A stretch of DNA of 39,731 nucleotides from DAISJD01 sp036821645 (GTDB lineage Bacteria; Pseudomonadota; Alphaproteobacteria; ATCC43930; CGMCC-115725), in the NCBI GenBank assembly GCA_036821645.1, contig DAISJD010000015.1:1-39731 (forward strand). Direction: 5' to 3'. Shown here piece by piece: positions 24,063-32,115 of the stretch (positions are counted from its first letter, which is position 1; each line of letters begins with the position of its first letter). The notes under the pieces are model-generated. The model had not been told where the DNA came from. It was given only the letters and a program-made list of their open reading frames with translations, and ran no database searches. Made by a program: the position numbers and the translations under genes.

Positions 24063-24809
24063 TTAGCGGGCGCGGATCATTCGGCCGCTGAAAAGGACGG
24101 GCCCCGTCGGCGATCCGGTTTTCGAGCCACCCTGGGGTTCGAGGCTGACCAGCAAGGCAGTTCCCTCGCCCGGCCATACCGGGGAACGGTTGATGACGAG
24201 ATCGCCGCTTGCCGGAATGACGCCCAAAGCGACGGGATCGGCCGTACCGGCAACCGCCCATAATTGATAAGAATGGTCGAGATCGGGGGGGTCAGCCGAG
24301 AATCCGGTCAAGACCACCTGATGGCGCTTGGTCGATTGCACGACGAAGGCGGGTTGTTCCGAACTGGGCGGTGCCAGCACCGCGACATAGTCGGAACCGT
24401 GAGCGCGCGTGTTCAGAAAATTCGTCCCGACCGCAACGGTGATGGCGACCATGGCGGCGATCCGCCAGAACCCGGTGTTGCGCCACAAGGCCACGGCATG
24501 GCGGCGGACCGGAAAGGGGATGATCTTGGTGGGCACAGTTTTGGCATGGTCGCGGGACGAGGCCGGATCATCCCCAGGGGCCCGATGGTCGAGTTGGTTT
24601 TCGATCGCAGACCAAAGATGGGCGGGCGGCTGAACCGGCGGCAGGGATGCGGCCACGGGCGACAGGGCCGTTTCCCAATAGGTCACGCAATCGGCAAAAT
24701 CGGGGTCGTGCGCAATCGCCGCCGCCGCCGCTTCACGCGCCGACGGGTCGAGCACGCCGAGCACATACTCGGCGGCGAGCAGGCTGCGCTCGACCTCTTG
24801 TTGCGACAT
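24063..24809 (-). CDS. RskA-type anti-sigma factor
   Basis: A 248-aa inner-membrane anti-sigma factor. The N-terminal cytoplasmic domain (LLAAEYVLGVLDPSAREAAAAAIAHDPDFADCVTYWETALSPVA) binds the sigma factor. One membrane helix follows (about residues 118-136, FWRIAAMVAITVAVGTNFL). The periplasmic part is the RskA domain (VVLTGFSADPPDLDHSYQLWAVAGTADPVALGVIPASGDL...WPGEGTALLVSLEPQGGSKTGSPTGPVLFSGRM). The ATG at 24809 shares one base with the sigma-factor stop (TGATG), which keeps sigma and anti-sigma in balance; the longer frame to 24857 would overlap the sigma gene. Release probably needs regulated proteolysis, as for RskA. The signal is unknown. Confidence 0.9.
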   Translation of the reverse strand: MSQQEVERSLLAAEYVLGVLDPSAREAAAAAIAHDPDFADCVTYWETALSPVAASLPPVQPPAHLWSAIENQLDHRAPGDDPASSRDHAKTVPTKIIPFPVRRHAVALWRNTGFWRIAAMVAITVAVGTNFLNTRAHGSDYVAVLAPPSSEQPAFVVQSTKRHQVVLTGFSADPPDLDHSYQLWAVAGTADPVALGVIPASGDLVINRSPVWPGEGTALLVSLEPQGGSKTGSPTGPVLFSGRMIRAR

Positions 24810-25351
24810 CACGAATCCAAACATGCTTTCAAGGCGATCAGTCCGCGTCTGATCCACGCTTTGACCGTCCCAAGCGGAGCCCCGATCCGGTCGGCAACCT
24901 CGCTATGCGACAATCCTTCGACAAAGGCCAACATCAAGACGCGCCGGTTTTTTTCGTCGAGCTTTTGCAGGCAAGCCCGCAATCGCGCCCCGTCCCGCCG
25001 CAGAGACATGGCTTCCAAAACATCAAATTCTTCCGGCCGATCGCCGAGATTGGGGTCATCCGACAAGACTTCCCGCGTTCGGGACCGAACGGCGTCGAGT
25101 GCACGATAGCGCACGATGCTGACCAACCAAGCTTCCGCACTGCCGCGTTCGGGATCGAACGTCCCAGCCTTCTGCCAGACTTGGATGAAGGCGTCTTGCA
25201 ACACATCGCAGGCGGTGGTCTGATTTCGCACGATCCTCAGCGCCAGACTAAACAAACGAGAAGATTCCCGTATGTATAGATCATTGAGCGCCCGCCTATC
25301 GCCCGTTGAAATGGCGCGCAGAAGATCAGACAAGGATTCGACCGATTCCAT
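24809..25351 (-). CDS. ECF sigma factor (SigK/RpoE group)
   Basis: A 180-aa extracytoplasmic-function sigma factor. Region 2 is LYIRESSRLFSLALRIVRNQTTACDVLQDAFIQVWQKAGTFDPERGSAEAWLVSIVRYRALDAVRSR. Region 4 is LQKLDEKNRRVLMLAFVEGLSHSEVADRIGAPLGTVKAWIRRGLIALKACL. It directs RNA polymerase to its own promoter set and is held by the RskA-type protein encoded next. ATG 25351 has GGAG four bases upstream; a GTG at 25363 is an alternative. No obvious target gene or recognisable ECF promoter is seen beside it. It lies about 140 bases after trpS on the same strand. Confidence 0.93.
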   Translation of the reverse strand: MESVESLSDLLRAISTGDRRALNDLYIRESSRLFSLALRIVRNQTTACDVLQDAFIQVWQKAGTFDPERGSAEAWLVSIVRYRALDAVRSRTREVLSDDPNLGDRPEEFDVLEAMSLRRDGARLRACLQKLDEKNRRVLMLAFVEGLSHSEVADRIGAPLGTVKAWIRRGLIALKACLDS

Positions 25352-25487
25352 CGATCTCCTCACTGTCTCAACTGCACGGGCCGGGCTTCAAACCCGGTCC
25401 ATTTCACGCACAATGGCGCAAGACCATGTCGCACTCCACATCTTACCCTACGGTTGGAAGCGACAGACGGATGCAGAGAAAGGCGCG

Positions 25488-26486
25488 TCACGGGCGAAAC
25501 AGACCGATAATGTCAAGGGTCTTTTCATGAATTGGGCGTGCAATTTCTGCCGCCTTTTCCGCCCCACGTCGTAAAACCCCGTCTATATAGCCCGGCTCCG
25601 CCAAGATCCGCACCCGTTCTTCATTGATTTTTCCGAGTTTGCTGACGGTCAATTCGGCTAATTTCTCTTTGAAAACAGAGAACTCAAAGCCGGCAAATTG
25701 CCCAATCACGTCGTCGACCGATTGATCGTTCAAGGCTGCGAAGATCGACAGAAGATTTTCAGCTTCCGGTCGTCCAGATAATTCGTCAGGGCTGCCCGGC
25801 ATTGGATGCGGGTCGGTTTTGGCCTTGCGGATCTTGAGCGCAATCGTATCGGAATTATCGCTTAGATTGATTCTTGAATAATCGGATATATCCGATTTCG
25901 ACATTTTCTTGGTGCCGTCGCGCAGGCTCATCACCCGGGTGGCCGGGCCCATGATTTGCGGTTCCGGCAGCGTGAAATGGTCGACCCCATAGCGCGCATT
26001 GAACGCCTGAGCGATATCGCGTGCGAGTTCGAGATGCTGCTTTTGGTCTTCGCCGACCGGAACGTGGGTTGCCTGATAGCCCAGAATATCGGCGGCCATC
26101 AAAACCGGATAGGCATAGAGGCCGAGACCGACCGACTCTTTATTCTTGCCGGCCTTGTCCTTGAATTGGGTCATGCGATTGAGCCAACCGAGCGGCGTCA
26201 TGCAGGACAAGATCCAGCCCAACTCGGCATGGACCGACACGGTCGATTGATTGAAGATGACGTGCCGATCGGCATCGATCCCGGCGGCGATATAACTGGC
26301 GGCGACGTCGCGCGTGCTCTGGCGCAGCTCTGCCGGATCCTGCGGTACGGTGATGGCGTGGAGATCGACGATACAGAACAGGCAATCATACTGCGATTGC
26401 AACGCCACCCAATTCCGCACAGCGCCGAGATAATTGCCGAGATGAAGATTGCCAGTTGGTTGAATACCAGAAAAGATGCGGTTCAT
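25488..26486 (-). CDS. trpS: Tryptophanyl-tRNA synthetase
   Basis: A 332-aa class I aminoacyl-tRNA synthetase that charges tRNA-Trp in the cytoplasm. The HIGH-type motif is T11-GNLHLGN and the KMSKS loop is K194-MSKS, both intact. Other family segments are DLHAITVPQDP, NQSTVSVHAELGWILSC and YPVLMAADILGYQATHVPVGEDQKQHLELARDIA. Full length for the family. ATG 26486 matches the conserved N-terminus MNRIFSGIQPTG. It follows murJ on the same strand after about 150 bases, a common pairing in Rhodospirillales. Confidence 0.97.
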   Translation of the reverse strand: MNRIFSGIQPTGNLHLGNYLGAVRNWVALQSQYDCLFCIVDLHAITVPQDPAELRQSTRDVAASYIAAGIDADRHVIFNQSTVSVHAELGWILSCMTPLGWLNRMTQFKDKAGKNKESVGLGLYAYPVLMAADILGYQATHVPVGEDQKQHLELARDIAQAFNARYGVDHFTLPEPQIMGPATRVMSLRDGTKKMSKSDISDYSRINLSDNSDTIALKIRKAKTDPHPMPGSPDELSGRPEAENLLSIFAALNDQSVDDVIGQFAGFEFSVFKEKLAELTVSKLGKINEERVRILAEPGYIDGVLRRGAEKAAEIARPIHEKTLDIIGLFRP

Positions 26487-26632
26487 AGCGCGGTAATTTC
26501 CCTGGGCGATAAGAGGCAAGGATTGATGCGGGTTCGCTGCCTGGAATGTCGGTAGCGCGGAGCCCCTTTACGGTCAAGCGGCTTTGTTGCGCCAAGCCAT
26601 CGAAGAACATCCGGCCATCGTCGTTTTTTGGC

Positions 26633-28183
26633 TCATGCCTTTCTGAAATGGGCCTTGAGATCCGATAGGCGCGCGACCTGAAACAGCAAGACGGCACCAG
26701 CATAGACAACAAGACCGGCACCCACCAAACCGGAGAGCGCCATAGCCTTAGACCAAATAGGTCCGTCATGCAAATGAGTGTGCAGGACTGGCACCATGAA
26801 AGCCAGTAAAAGCGCCATCGCCGCACTGGCTGCGGCAATGCGCGGCAAGCGCCGACGGGCATCCCTGTCCAGGTGAAACAAATGCCTGGCCCGCAGACAT
26901 CCCAATAAGCCCAGCGCATTCACCCACCCGGCCAAACTGGTCGCGAGCGCATTGCCGAGATGGGCGAGCGGATAGGCGAGAGCGATCGTCAAAATCAGAT
27001 TGAGAACGAGGCTCGCAGTTGCGACCTTGACCGGGGTTTTCGTGTCGTGGCGGGCATAGAAGGCCGGGGCCAGGACCTTGATCAGGACGAAGGCGGGCAA
27101 TCCCATGGCGTAAACCGCTAAGGCCCCAGCCGTTGCCGCCGTTGCATGGGCATCGAAACGGCCATATTGAAAGAGGACTGTCAAGATCGGATCGGCCAAA
27201 ATCGCCAGCGCGCAGGCAGCGGGCAATGTCAGCAGAAAGGCGAGTTCCAGGCCCCGGTTTTGCGTCGCGACGGCGGCCTCGGTGTTGCCCGCTTTGAGAT
27301 GACGCGAGAGCGGGGGCAAAATGGCGGTGCCGACGGCGATGCCGACGACGGCGAGCGGCAATTGATTGAGCCGGTCGGCATATTGCAGATAACTGATCGA
27401 GCCTGCGGGGAGCAGAGAGGCGACATTGGTTGAAACCAGAAGATTGATCTGCGTGACCCCGGCCCCGAAAATGCCGGGGGCCATGATGCCCAAGAGATGA
27501 CGCATGTCGGGGGAAAACCGCGGCCAGATGAGGCGCAGGCCCATCCCATCCCGTCGGCACGAGAGAGCAAGCCACAAAAACTGAGCCACCCCGCCGATCG
27601 TGACCGCCCAACACAGGGTCGGGGCGGCATCGCCCAGAGCCCAGGCCCAGAGCAGGGCCATGATCTGAAAAATATTGAGCAGGGCGGGGGTGAAGGCAAC
27701 GGCCCCGAACCGGTTGATGGCGTTCAAGACGCCACCCTGAAGGGCGACGAGGGAAATGAACAGCAGATACGGAAACGTGATCCGGGTCAGGCGCGTCGCC
27801 AAGGCCAATTGATCGGGATCGGCACCAAAGCCCGCCGCGATCAAGGGGATGATCCAAGGCATGGCGATTTCGGCCGCAACCACCATGACGAAGAGGGCAG
27901 CAAACATCACCGAAAAGGCTTCTTCGGCATAGGCGCGCGCCGCTTCGCGTCCCGCCGTTTCGATCCGACCGGTAAAGAGGGGGATGAAGGCGACGCTGAA
28001 CGCCCCTTCGGCAAACAGGCTGCGAAACAGATTCGGCAGGCGCAGCGCTACGAAGAACGCATCCGAGACGGGGCCCGCCCCCAGGGTTGCCGCCATCATG
28101 GCATCGCGAACGAAACCTAAAACCCGGCTCAACAGAGTGTAGCCGCCCACGGTGGCAGCAGCGCGAAAGAGTCCCATGGCCAT
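26633..28183 (-). CDS. murJ: Lipid II flippase
   Basis: A 516-aa polytopic inner-membrane protein (about 14 helices) of the MOP superfamily that flips the peptidoglycan precursor lipid II to the periplasm. The N-terminus MGLFRAAATVGGYTLLSRVLGFVRDAMMAATLGAGPVSDAFFVALRLPNLFRSLFAEGAFSVAFIPLF is highly characteristic, with the essential Arg residues of helices 1 and 2 (RVLGFVRD, RLPNLFR) present. Essential gene. ATG 28183 is two codons before another ATG (28177); either may be used. The upstream in-frame extension to 28273 has no conserved sequence. Confidence 0.95.
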   Translation of the reverse strand: MAMGLFRAAATVGGYTLLSRVLGFVRDAMMAATLGAGPVSDAFFVALRLPNLFRSLFAEGAFSVAFIPLFTGRIETAGREAARAYAEEAFSVMFAALFVMVVAAEIAMPWIIPLIAAGFGADPDQLALATRLTRITFPYLLFISLVALQGGVLNAINRFGAVAFTPALLNIFQIMALLWAWALGDAAPTLCWAVTIGGVAQFLWLALSCRRDGMGLRLIWPRFSPDMRHLLGIMAPGIFGAGVTQINLLVSTNVASLLPAGSISYLQYADRLNQLPLAVVGIAVGTAILPPLSRHLKAGNTEAAVATQNRGLELAFLLTLPAACALAILADPILTVLFQYGRFDAHATAATAGALAVYAMGLPAFVLIKVLAPAFYARHDTKTPVKVATASLVLNLILTIALAYPLAHLGNALATSLAGWVNALGLLGCLRARHLFHLDRDARRRLPRIAAASAAMALLLAFMVPVLHTHLHDGPIWSKAMALSGLVGAGLVVYAGAVLLFQVARLSDLKAHFRKA

Positions 28184-28341
28184 GGTTTTAGTGCAAATAT
28201 CCTTAGGATGAAACCATGATTTCCGGGTGTCGATCGGTGAAAAACGGGGGCAGCCCACCGGGTAAGCCCGCATGACAGGATCGCGCGCACGCGCTATCGT
28301 CTTGGTCGGTCGAGTGAATGGTTCGGTTCAGGGGATGGAGC

Positions 28342-29157
28342 ATGGCGAACGGACGGCGTAAAGTTGGGATCTTGGGCTGTAGCGGTCGGATGGGGCGGAT
28401 GCTGTTGGCCGCCGGTCTTGCCGATCCTGCGGTCGAGATCGTCGGTGGGGCCGATATCGATCCTGCGATCGTGGGGCAGGATCTCGGGCTTTTGTCAGGC
28501 GGATCGCCGATCGGTCTTGCGGCAGAGGCGGATGCCCGCACCCTCTTGAGCCGATGCGAGGTTGCGATCGATTTCACGGTACCGGCGGCCACGGCCCATC
28601 ACGCCCGGATCGGCGCAGAACTCGGCTGTGCCCTCGTGATCGGCACGACCGGCCTCGATCCCACCCAAACGCAGATCTTGACCGAGGCGGGGCGGACGAT
28701 CCCGATCGTCTGGTCGGCCAATATGAGCCTCGGCGTGACCGTGCTTCTCGGTCTTGTGGAACAGGTGGCGCGCGCCCTCGGGCCCGATTGGGATATCGAA
28801 ATCAGCGAAACCCATCACCGCCGCAAGATCGACGCACCGTCCGGCACGGCGCTTGCGCTTGGCCATGCGGCGGCGGCCGGGCGTGGGGTTGCCTTGGCCG
28901 ACGTCTCGGTAAAGGGGCGGGACGGGATGACGGGCCCCCGACAGGAAGGGACGATCGGCTTCGCCAGTCTGCGCGGCGGCGATGTCATCGGCGATCACAC
29001 CGTGCTGTTCGCGGGCGACGGCGAGCGGATCGAGATCAGCCACAAGGCATCGGGCCGGACGATCTATGCCAAGGGCGCCTTGCGCGCCGCCTCTTGGACG
29101 GCGGGACGCGGGCCCGGTCTTTATGGGATGGTGGATGTGTTGGGTCTCGGGCGCTGA
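28342..29157 (+). CDS. dapB: 4-hydroxy-tetrahydrodipicolinate reductase
   Basis: A 271-aa cytoplasmic NAD(P)H-dependent reductase of the lysine/diaminopimelate pathway. The dinucleotide-binding loop is G12-CSGRMG18. The catalytic segment is ISETHHRRKIDAPSGTA, with His158/His159 and Lys162. SANMSLGV and the C-terminal FAGDGERIEISHKASGR also fit the family. ATG 28342 has GGATGGAG just upstream. It is divergent from murJ and converges on msrA. Confidence 0.96.
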   Translation: MANGRRKVGILGCSGRMGRMLLAAGLADPAVEIVGGADIDPAIVGQDLGLLSGGSPIGLAAEADARTLLSRCEVAIDFTVPAATAHHARIGAELGCALVIGTTGLDPTQTQILTEAGRTIPIVWSANMSLGVTVLLGLVEQVARALGPDWDIEISETHHRRKIDAPSGTALALGHAAAAGRGVALADVSVKGRDGMTGPRQEGTIGFASLRGGDVIGDHTVLFAGDGERIEISHKASGRTIYAKGALRAASWTAGRGPGLYGMVDVLGLGR

Positions 29158-29165
29158 ACCATGGT

Positions 29166-29190
29166 GGGGCGGGATGCTCTATCCCGCCCC
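29166..29190. terminator. Strong hairpin between convergent dapB and msrA
   Basis: GGGGCGGGAT (29166-29175) and ATCCCGCCCC (29181-29190) form a perfect 10-bp stem with a 5-nt loop, right after the dapB stop. There is no T tract on either strand, so it may act as an mRNA 3'-end stabiliser or a terminator of the U-less kind for both genes. Confidence 0.65.
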
Positions 29191-29209
29191 GGCACGGGGG
29201 TCGGCTGGT

Positions 29210-29872
29210 TCAAGAGGCCGGGGCGAGGCCGATCGGGCAGGAAACCCCGGTCCCGCCCAAACCGCAATAGCCGTTCGGATTCTTGGCCAGATATTGTTGG
29301 TGATAATCTTCTGCGAAGTAAAAGGGCGGTGCGGCCTTGATTTCGGTTGTAATCTGGCCCTTATGACCGACGGCGGCCAGTTGACTCTGATAGAGGGTGG
29401 CACTATAGGTTGCGGCCTGCGCCTGTTCGGCACCGTAGGTATAGATGGCCGAGCGATATTGCGTGCCGACATCGTTGCCTTGGCGCATGCCTTGAGTCGG
29501 GTCGTGATTTTCCCAAAAAGTCTTGAGCAGGGTCTGATATGTGACCTGCGCCGGGTCGAAAACCACCAAGACCACTTCGGTATGGCCCGTCATGCCGGAA
29601 CAAACTTCTTTATAGGTCGGGTGCGGGGTGAAGCCCCCGGCATAGCCGACAGCGGTGACGTAAACGCCGGGTAAGGTCCAGAATTTCCGTTCCGCCCCCC
29701 AAAAACACCCCATCGCGAACACGGCTTCTTCGAGGCCCTTCGGATAGGGGCGATCCATCAAATGATCGTTCACATAATGCCGCCCCGGCACCCCGATCGG
29801 CTTATCGCGACCGGGTAACGCCTCTTCGGCCTTGACCATGATCGGTTTCGGACGGCTGAACGGCCACAGCAT
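29210..29872 (-). CDS. msrA: Peptide methionine-(S)-S-oxide reductase
   Basis: A 220-aa enzyme that repairs oxidised methionine. The catalytic motif is G55-CFWG with Cys56. Downstream are GYAGG, YKEVCSGMTGHTEVV (acidic/Tyr substrate pocket), NDVGTQYRSAIY and a C-terminal GYCGLGGTGVSCP with resolving cysteines. The N-terminal ~45 residues are longer than in minimal MsrA but lack a clear signal peptide. ATG 29872 has AGGAG seven bases upstream. Confidence 0.96.
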   Translation of the reverse strand: MLWPFSRPKPIMVKAEEALPGRDKPIGVPGRHYVNDHLMDRPYPKGLEEAVFAMGCFWGAERKFWTLPGVYVTAVGYAGGFTPHPTYKEVCSGMTGHTEVVLVVFDPAQVTYQTLLKTFWENHDPTQGMRQGNDVGTQYRSAIYTYGAEQAQAATYSATLYQSQLAAVGHKGQITTEIKAAPPFYFAEDYHQQYLAKNPNGYCGLGGTGVSCPIGLAPAS

Positions 29873-29910
29873 GGTCTCACTCCTGAATCGTCGAGGCACG
29901 CAATCGGTTG

Positions 29911-29933
29911 CCCCATGTCCGAGTGACATGGGG
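29911..29933. repeat. Perfect inverted repeat upstream of msrA
   Basis: CCCCATGTC (29911-29919) and GACATGGGG (29925-29933) are exact reverse complements with a 5-base spacer. It lies 39 bases before the msrA ATG and about 120 bases before the divergent methyltransferase, so it could be an operator for either, or the edge of the restriction-modification cassette. Confidence 0.45.
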
Positions 29934-29948
29934 TCGGGGTGCGGATTT

Positions 29949-29991
29949 TCAAGCAATGATTCGAAAAAGGATGAAGTTTTATCCTGCTTGA
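29949..29991. repeat. Imperfect stem-loop upstream of the methyltransferase
   Basis: TCAAGCA (29949-29955) and TGCTTGA (29985-29991) flank an inner AGGAT/ATCCT dyad around 29969-29985. It lies in the leader of the restriction-modification cassette, about 60 bases before the methyltransferase start. It could be a control site or the relic of an old terminator. Confidence 0.35.
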
Positions 29992-30051
29992 GGCTTTTAT
30001 TGAATATGGCGGAGTCGCGCGGTAGATTGATCGCATCAGAGAGGAATTGTC

Positions 30052-31011
30052 GTGGTAGCGTCGCTAGAGATTTGCGCAGGTGCAGGTGGTCAAGCCTTGG
30101 GGTTGGAGATGGCTGGCTTTGAGCATGCTGCTTTAGTCGAAATCGACTCAGCAGCCTGTGCTACTTTGCGCCTTAATCGCCCGAAGTGGACTGTTATTGA
30201 GCGCGATCTTACCCTCTTTGATGGTCGGCCATACAAGGGGGTGGATCTGCTTGCCGGTGGGGTTCCGTGCCCTCCATTTTCTAAAGCTGGTAAGCAACTT
30301 GGCGATAAAGATGAACGGAATCTTTTTCCAGAAGCAATCCGTCTTGTCGATGAGTGTCGCCCAAAGGCTGTGATGCTCGAAAATGTGCGCGGATTGCTTG
30401 ATCCTGTTTTTGAAGAATATCGAACCGCAATAGAAATTGACTTTCATAAACTGGGCTATAAATGTGGATGGCGTTTGTTAAACGCAAGTGATTATGGTGT
30501 TTCTCAACTAAGGCCAAGGGTTGTTCTTATTTGCCTGCGCACAGAATTTTCGGATCATTTTTCTTGGCCAGAACCAGATGGAAAAATGCCCCTCACCGTT
30601 GGTGAATTATTGTATAGCCTGATGCAAGCGAATGGATGGCTTGGTGTTGATCGTTGGCGATTGTTGGCAAACGCGATTGCGCCAACCCTTGTCGGTGGGT
30701 CAAAAAAACATGGCGGTCCCGACCTTGGTCCGACCCGTGCCAAGGCGGCTTGGGCGTCTCTTGGTGTCGATGGCATGGGGCTTTGGGATGAAGCACCGGC
30801 ACGCGAGTTTGTTGGTATGCCACGTCTTACACCCCGTATGACGGCAAGGATTCAAGGCTTCGCTGATGAGTGGTTATTTTTTGGAAAAAAAACATCAACT
30901 TATCGCCAAATAGGCAATGCATTCCCACCTCCCGTTGCATCAGCAGTTGGAAAAAGTATTATGAAAGCTCTGACTCTAGAGCGTCGTGTTAAGGTGGAAA
31001 TATGTCGATAG
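30052..31011 (+). CDS. C5-cytosine DNA methyltransferase of a restriction-modification cassette
   Basis: A 319-aa enzyme that adds a methyl group to cytosine C5 within a specific site, protecting the host from the endonuclease encoded next. Motif I is EICAGAGGQALGLEMAGF, motif IV GGVPCPPFS with catalytic Cys73, motif VI MLENV, motif VIII QLRPR and motif X YRQIGNAFPPPVA, all in normal order. The target recognition region (about residues 170-275) is short. Specificity cannot be read from sequence. The start is GTG with AGAGG upstream. Base composition is visibly lower in G+C than dapB/msrA. The stop overlaps the endonuclease start by 10 bases. Confidence 0.94.
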   Translation: MVASLEICAGAGGQALGLEMAGFEHAALVEIDSAACATLRLNRPKWTVIERDLTLFDGRPYKGVDLLAGGVPCPPFSKAGKQLGDKDERNLFPEAIRLVDECRPKAVMLENVRGLLDPVFEEYRTAIEIDFHKLGYKCGWRLLNASDYGVSQLRPRVVLICLRTEFSDHFSWPEPDGKMPLTVGELLYSLMQANGWLGVDRWRLLANAIAPTLVGGSKKHGGPDLGPTRAKAAWASLGVDGMGLWDEAPAREFVGMPRLTPRMTARIQGFADEWLFFGKKTSTYRQIGNAFPPPVASAVGKSIMKALTLERRVKVEICR

Positions 31012-31595
31012 AAAAAAGTGGTGCTCGTGCAAAACTGCGCGCACATTTTCTGGCAAACTTAGGCCGTGTAATGGATTCCAGCGAATTAAGAATTGTTGCG
31101 GGAGGTATAAGCGAATGGGCCAGACGTATTCGTGAGCTTAGAACAGAAGAAGGCTATCAAATTTTAACACATAACGATAGAAGTGATTTAAAACCAGGCG
31201 AATATTTGCTTGAAACATCAAAACCGCAACCAGCTTTTGAGCGTGATATCTCGAAAGAAACCAGAGCCTTTGTTTTAGACCGTAACGGATTCACATGTCA
31301 AATGTGCGGCGCTGTTGCCGGTGAGATCCATCCCTATGATGTCGGTCGAAAAACAAGGTTGCATATAGGGCATATCATCGACAAAAGCATGGGGGGGAGT
31401 GACGATGCAACCAATTTGCGGGCGATCTGTTCTGTCTGTAATGAGGGTGCCAGTAATGCAACTTTAACAAGACCGGATCAGATAAAGCTATTGACGCAGC
31501 TTAGAAGAGCGCAATCTCAAGATCAGCTTGAAGCCATGAAATGGTTGATCAAAAAATTCCCAAATCAAGCTTTAGAAGAGATTCAAAAAAACTAA
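31002..31595 (+). CDS. HNH restriction endonuclease
   Basis: A 197-aa nuclease, probably the cutting partner of the overlapping methyltransferase. The N-terminal part (SSELRIVAGGISEWARRIRELRTEEGYQILTHNDRSDLKPGEYLL) resembles the winged-helix domain common in sequence-specific HNH restriction enzymes. The HNH domain has a zinc site C99-QM-C102 and C143-SV-C146, with the HIGHIIDKSMGGSDDATNLRAIC core (His121/His124, Asn138). RBS AAGGTGG lies before the ATG. Its stop overlaps the stop of the convergent DUF2244 gene by two bases. A+T-rich, like the methyltransferase. Confidence 0.9.
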   Translation: MSIEKSGARAKLRAHFLANLGRVMDSSELRIVAGGISEWARRIRELRTEEGYQILTHNDRSDLKPGEYLLETSKPQPAFERDISKETRAFVLDRNGFTCQMCGAVAGEIHPYDVGRKTRLHIGHIIDKSMGGSDDATNLRAICSVCNEGASNATLTRPDQIKLLTQLRRAQSQDQLEAMKWLIKKFPNQALEEIQKN

Positions 31596-32089
31596 CAAAT
31601 ATTTTTATACCGGTTTAAAACCTGCTTGATTTCGTCGGCGATGGCGGCGCGTTCGTCATCGGTGACGAAGCCTGCGATCGGCAGATGCTTGCCGTGGGAC
31701 GAGAGCAGCAGCCGATTGCCGAAATCCCCGCGCGCCACCAGTTGGACGCGCAGCCAATAGGGATGGAATTGCCAATGGCGGACCTCGCCGCGCACCGAAA
31801 CCCGCTCGATCGTGAAATCATCCCCCTGAAGGCGCAGGGTTTCACGCATCTTGCCGTCGCGATAACTGACCCTAAAGGCCCAATAGATCAATAAAACGTC
31901 AAGCCCGAAAAAGCCGCAAACCGGCCAGGCGCCAATGTGAACGAAGAAAAGCCCAACCCCGAGACTGATCACGCCCAGGCACACCATGAACCGGCGAAAG
32001 CCCGCGCGCGACAGGCTGCGATGGGGGCGAAGCACGGTCTGCCAGCAGAAAGAAGACGGATCAGGATCGGGGGTCGGGGGTGTAGTCAT
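31592..32089 (-). CDS. DUF2244 family membrane protein
   Basis: A 165-aa protein with two adjacent membrane helices (about residues 33-51 and 52-70, FMVCLGVISLGVGLFFVHIGAWPVCGFFGLDVLLIYWAF) between RPHRSLSRAGF and VSYRDGKMRETLRL. The soluble tail has GEVRHWQFHPYWLRVQLV and GNRLLLSSHGKHLPIAGFVTDDERAAIADEIKQVL, which matches DUF2244. Function unknown. The tail after the last conserved helix (NRYKNIC) runs to the restriction cassette, whose final gene overlaps its stop, so the cassette may have altered this 3' end. ATG 32089. Confidence 0.88.
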   Translation of the reverse strand: MTTPPTPDPDPSSFCWQTVLRPHRSLSRAGFRRFMVCLGVISLGVGLFFVHIGAWPVCGFFGLDVLLIYWAFRVSYRDGKMRETLRLQGDDFTIERVSVRGEVRHWQFHPYWLRVQLVARGDFGNRLLLSSHGKHLPIAGFVTDDERAAIADEIKQVLNRYKNIC

Positions 32090-32115
32090 GACCAAAACCT
32101 GTTCTGGTTGTGGCG

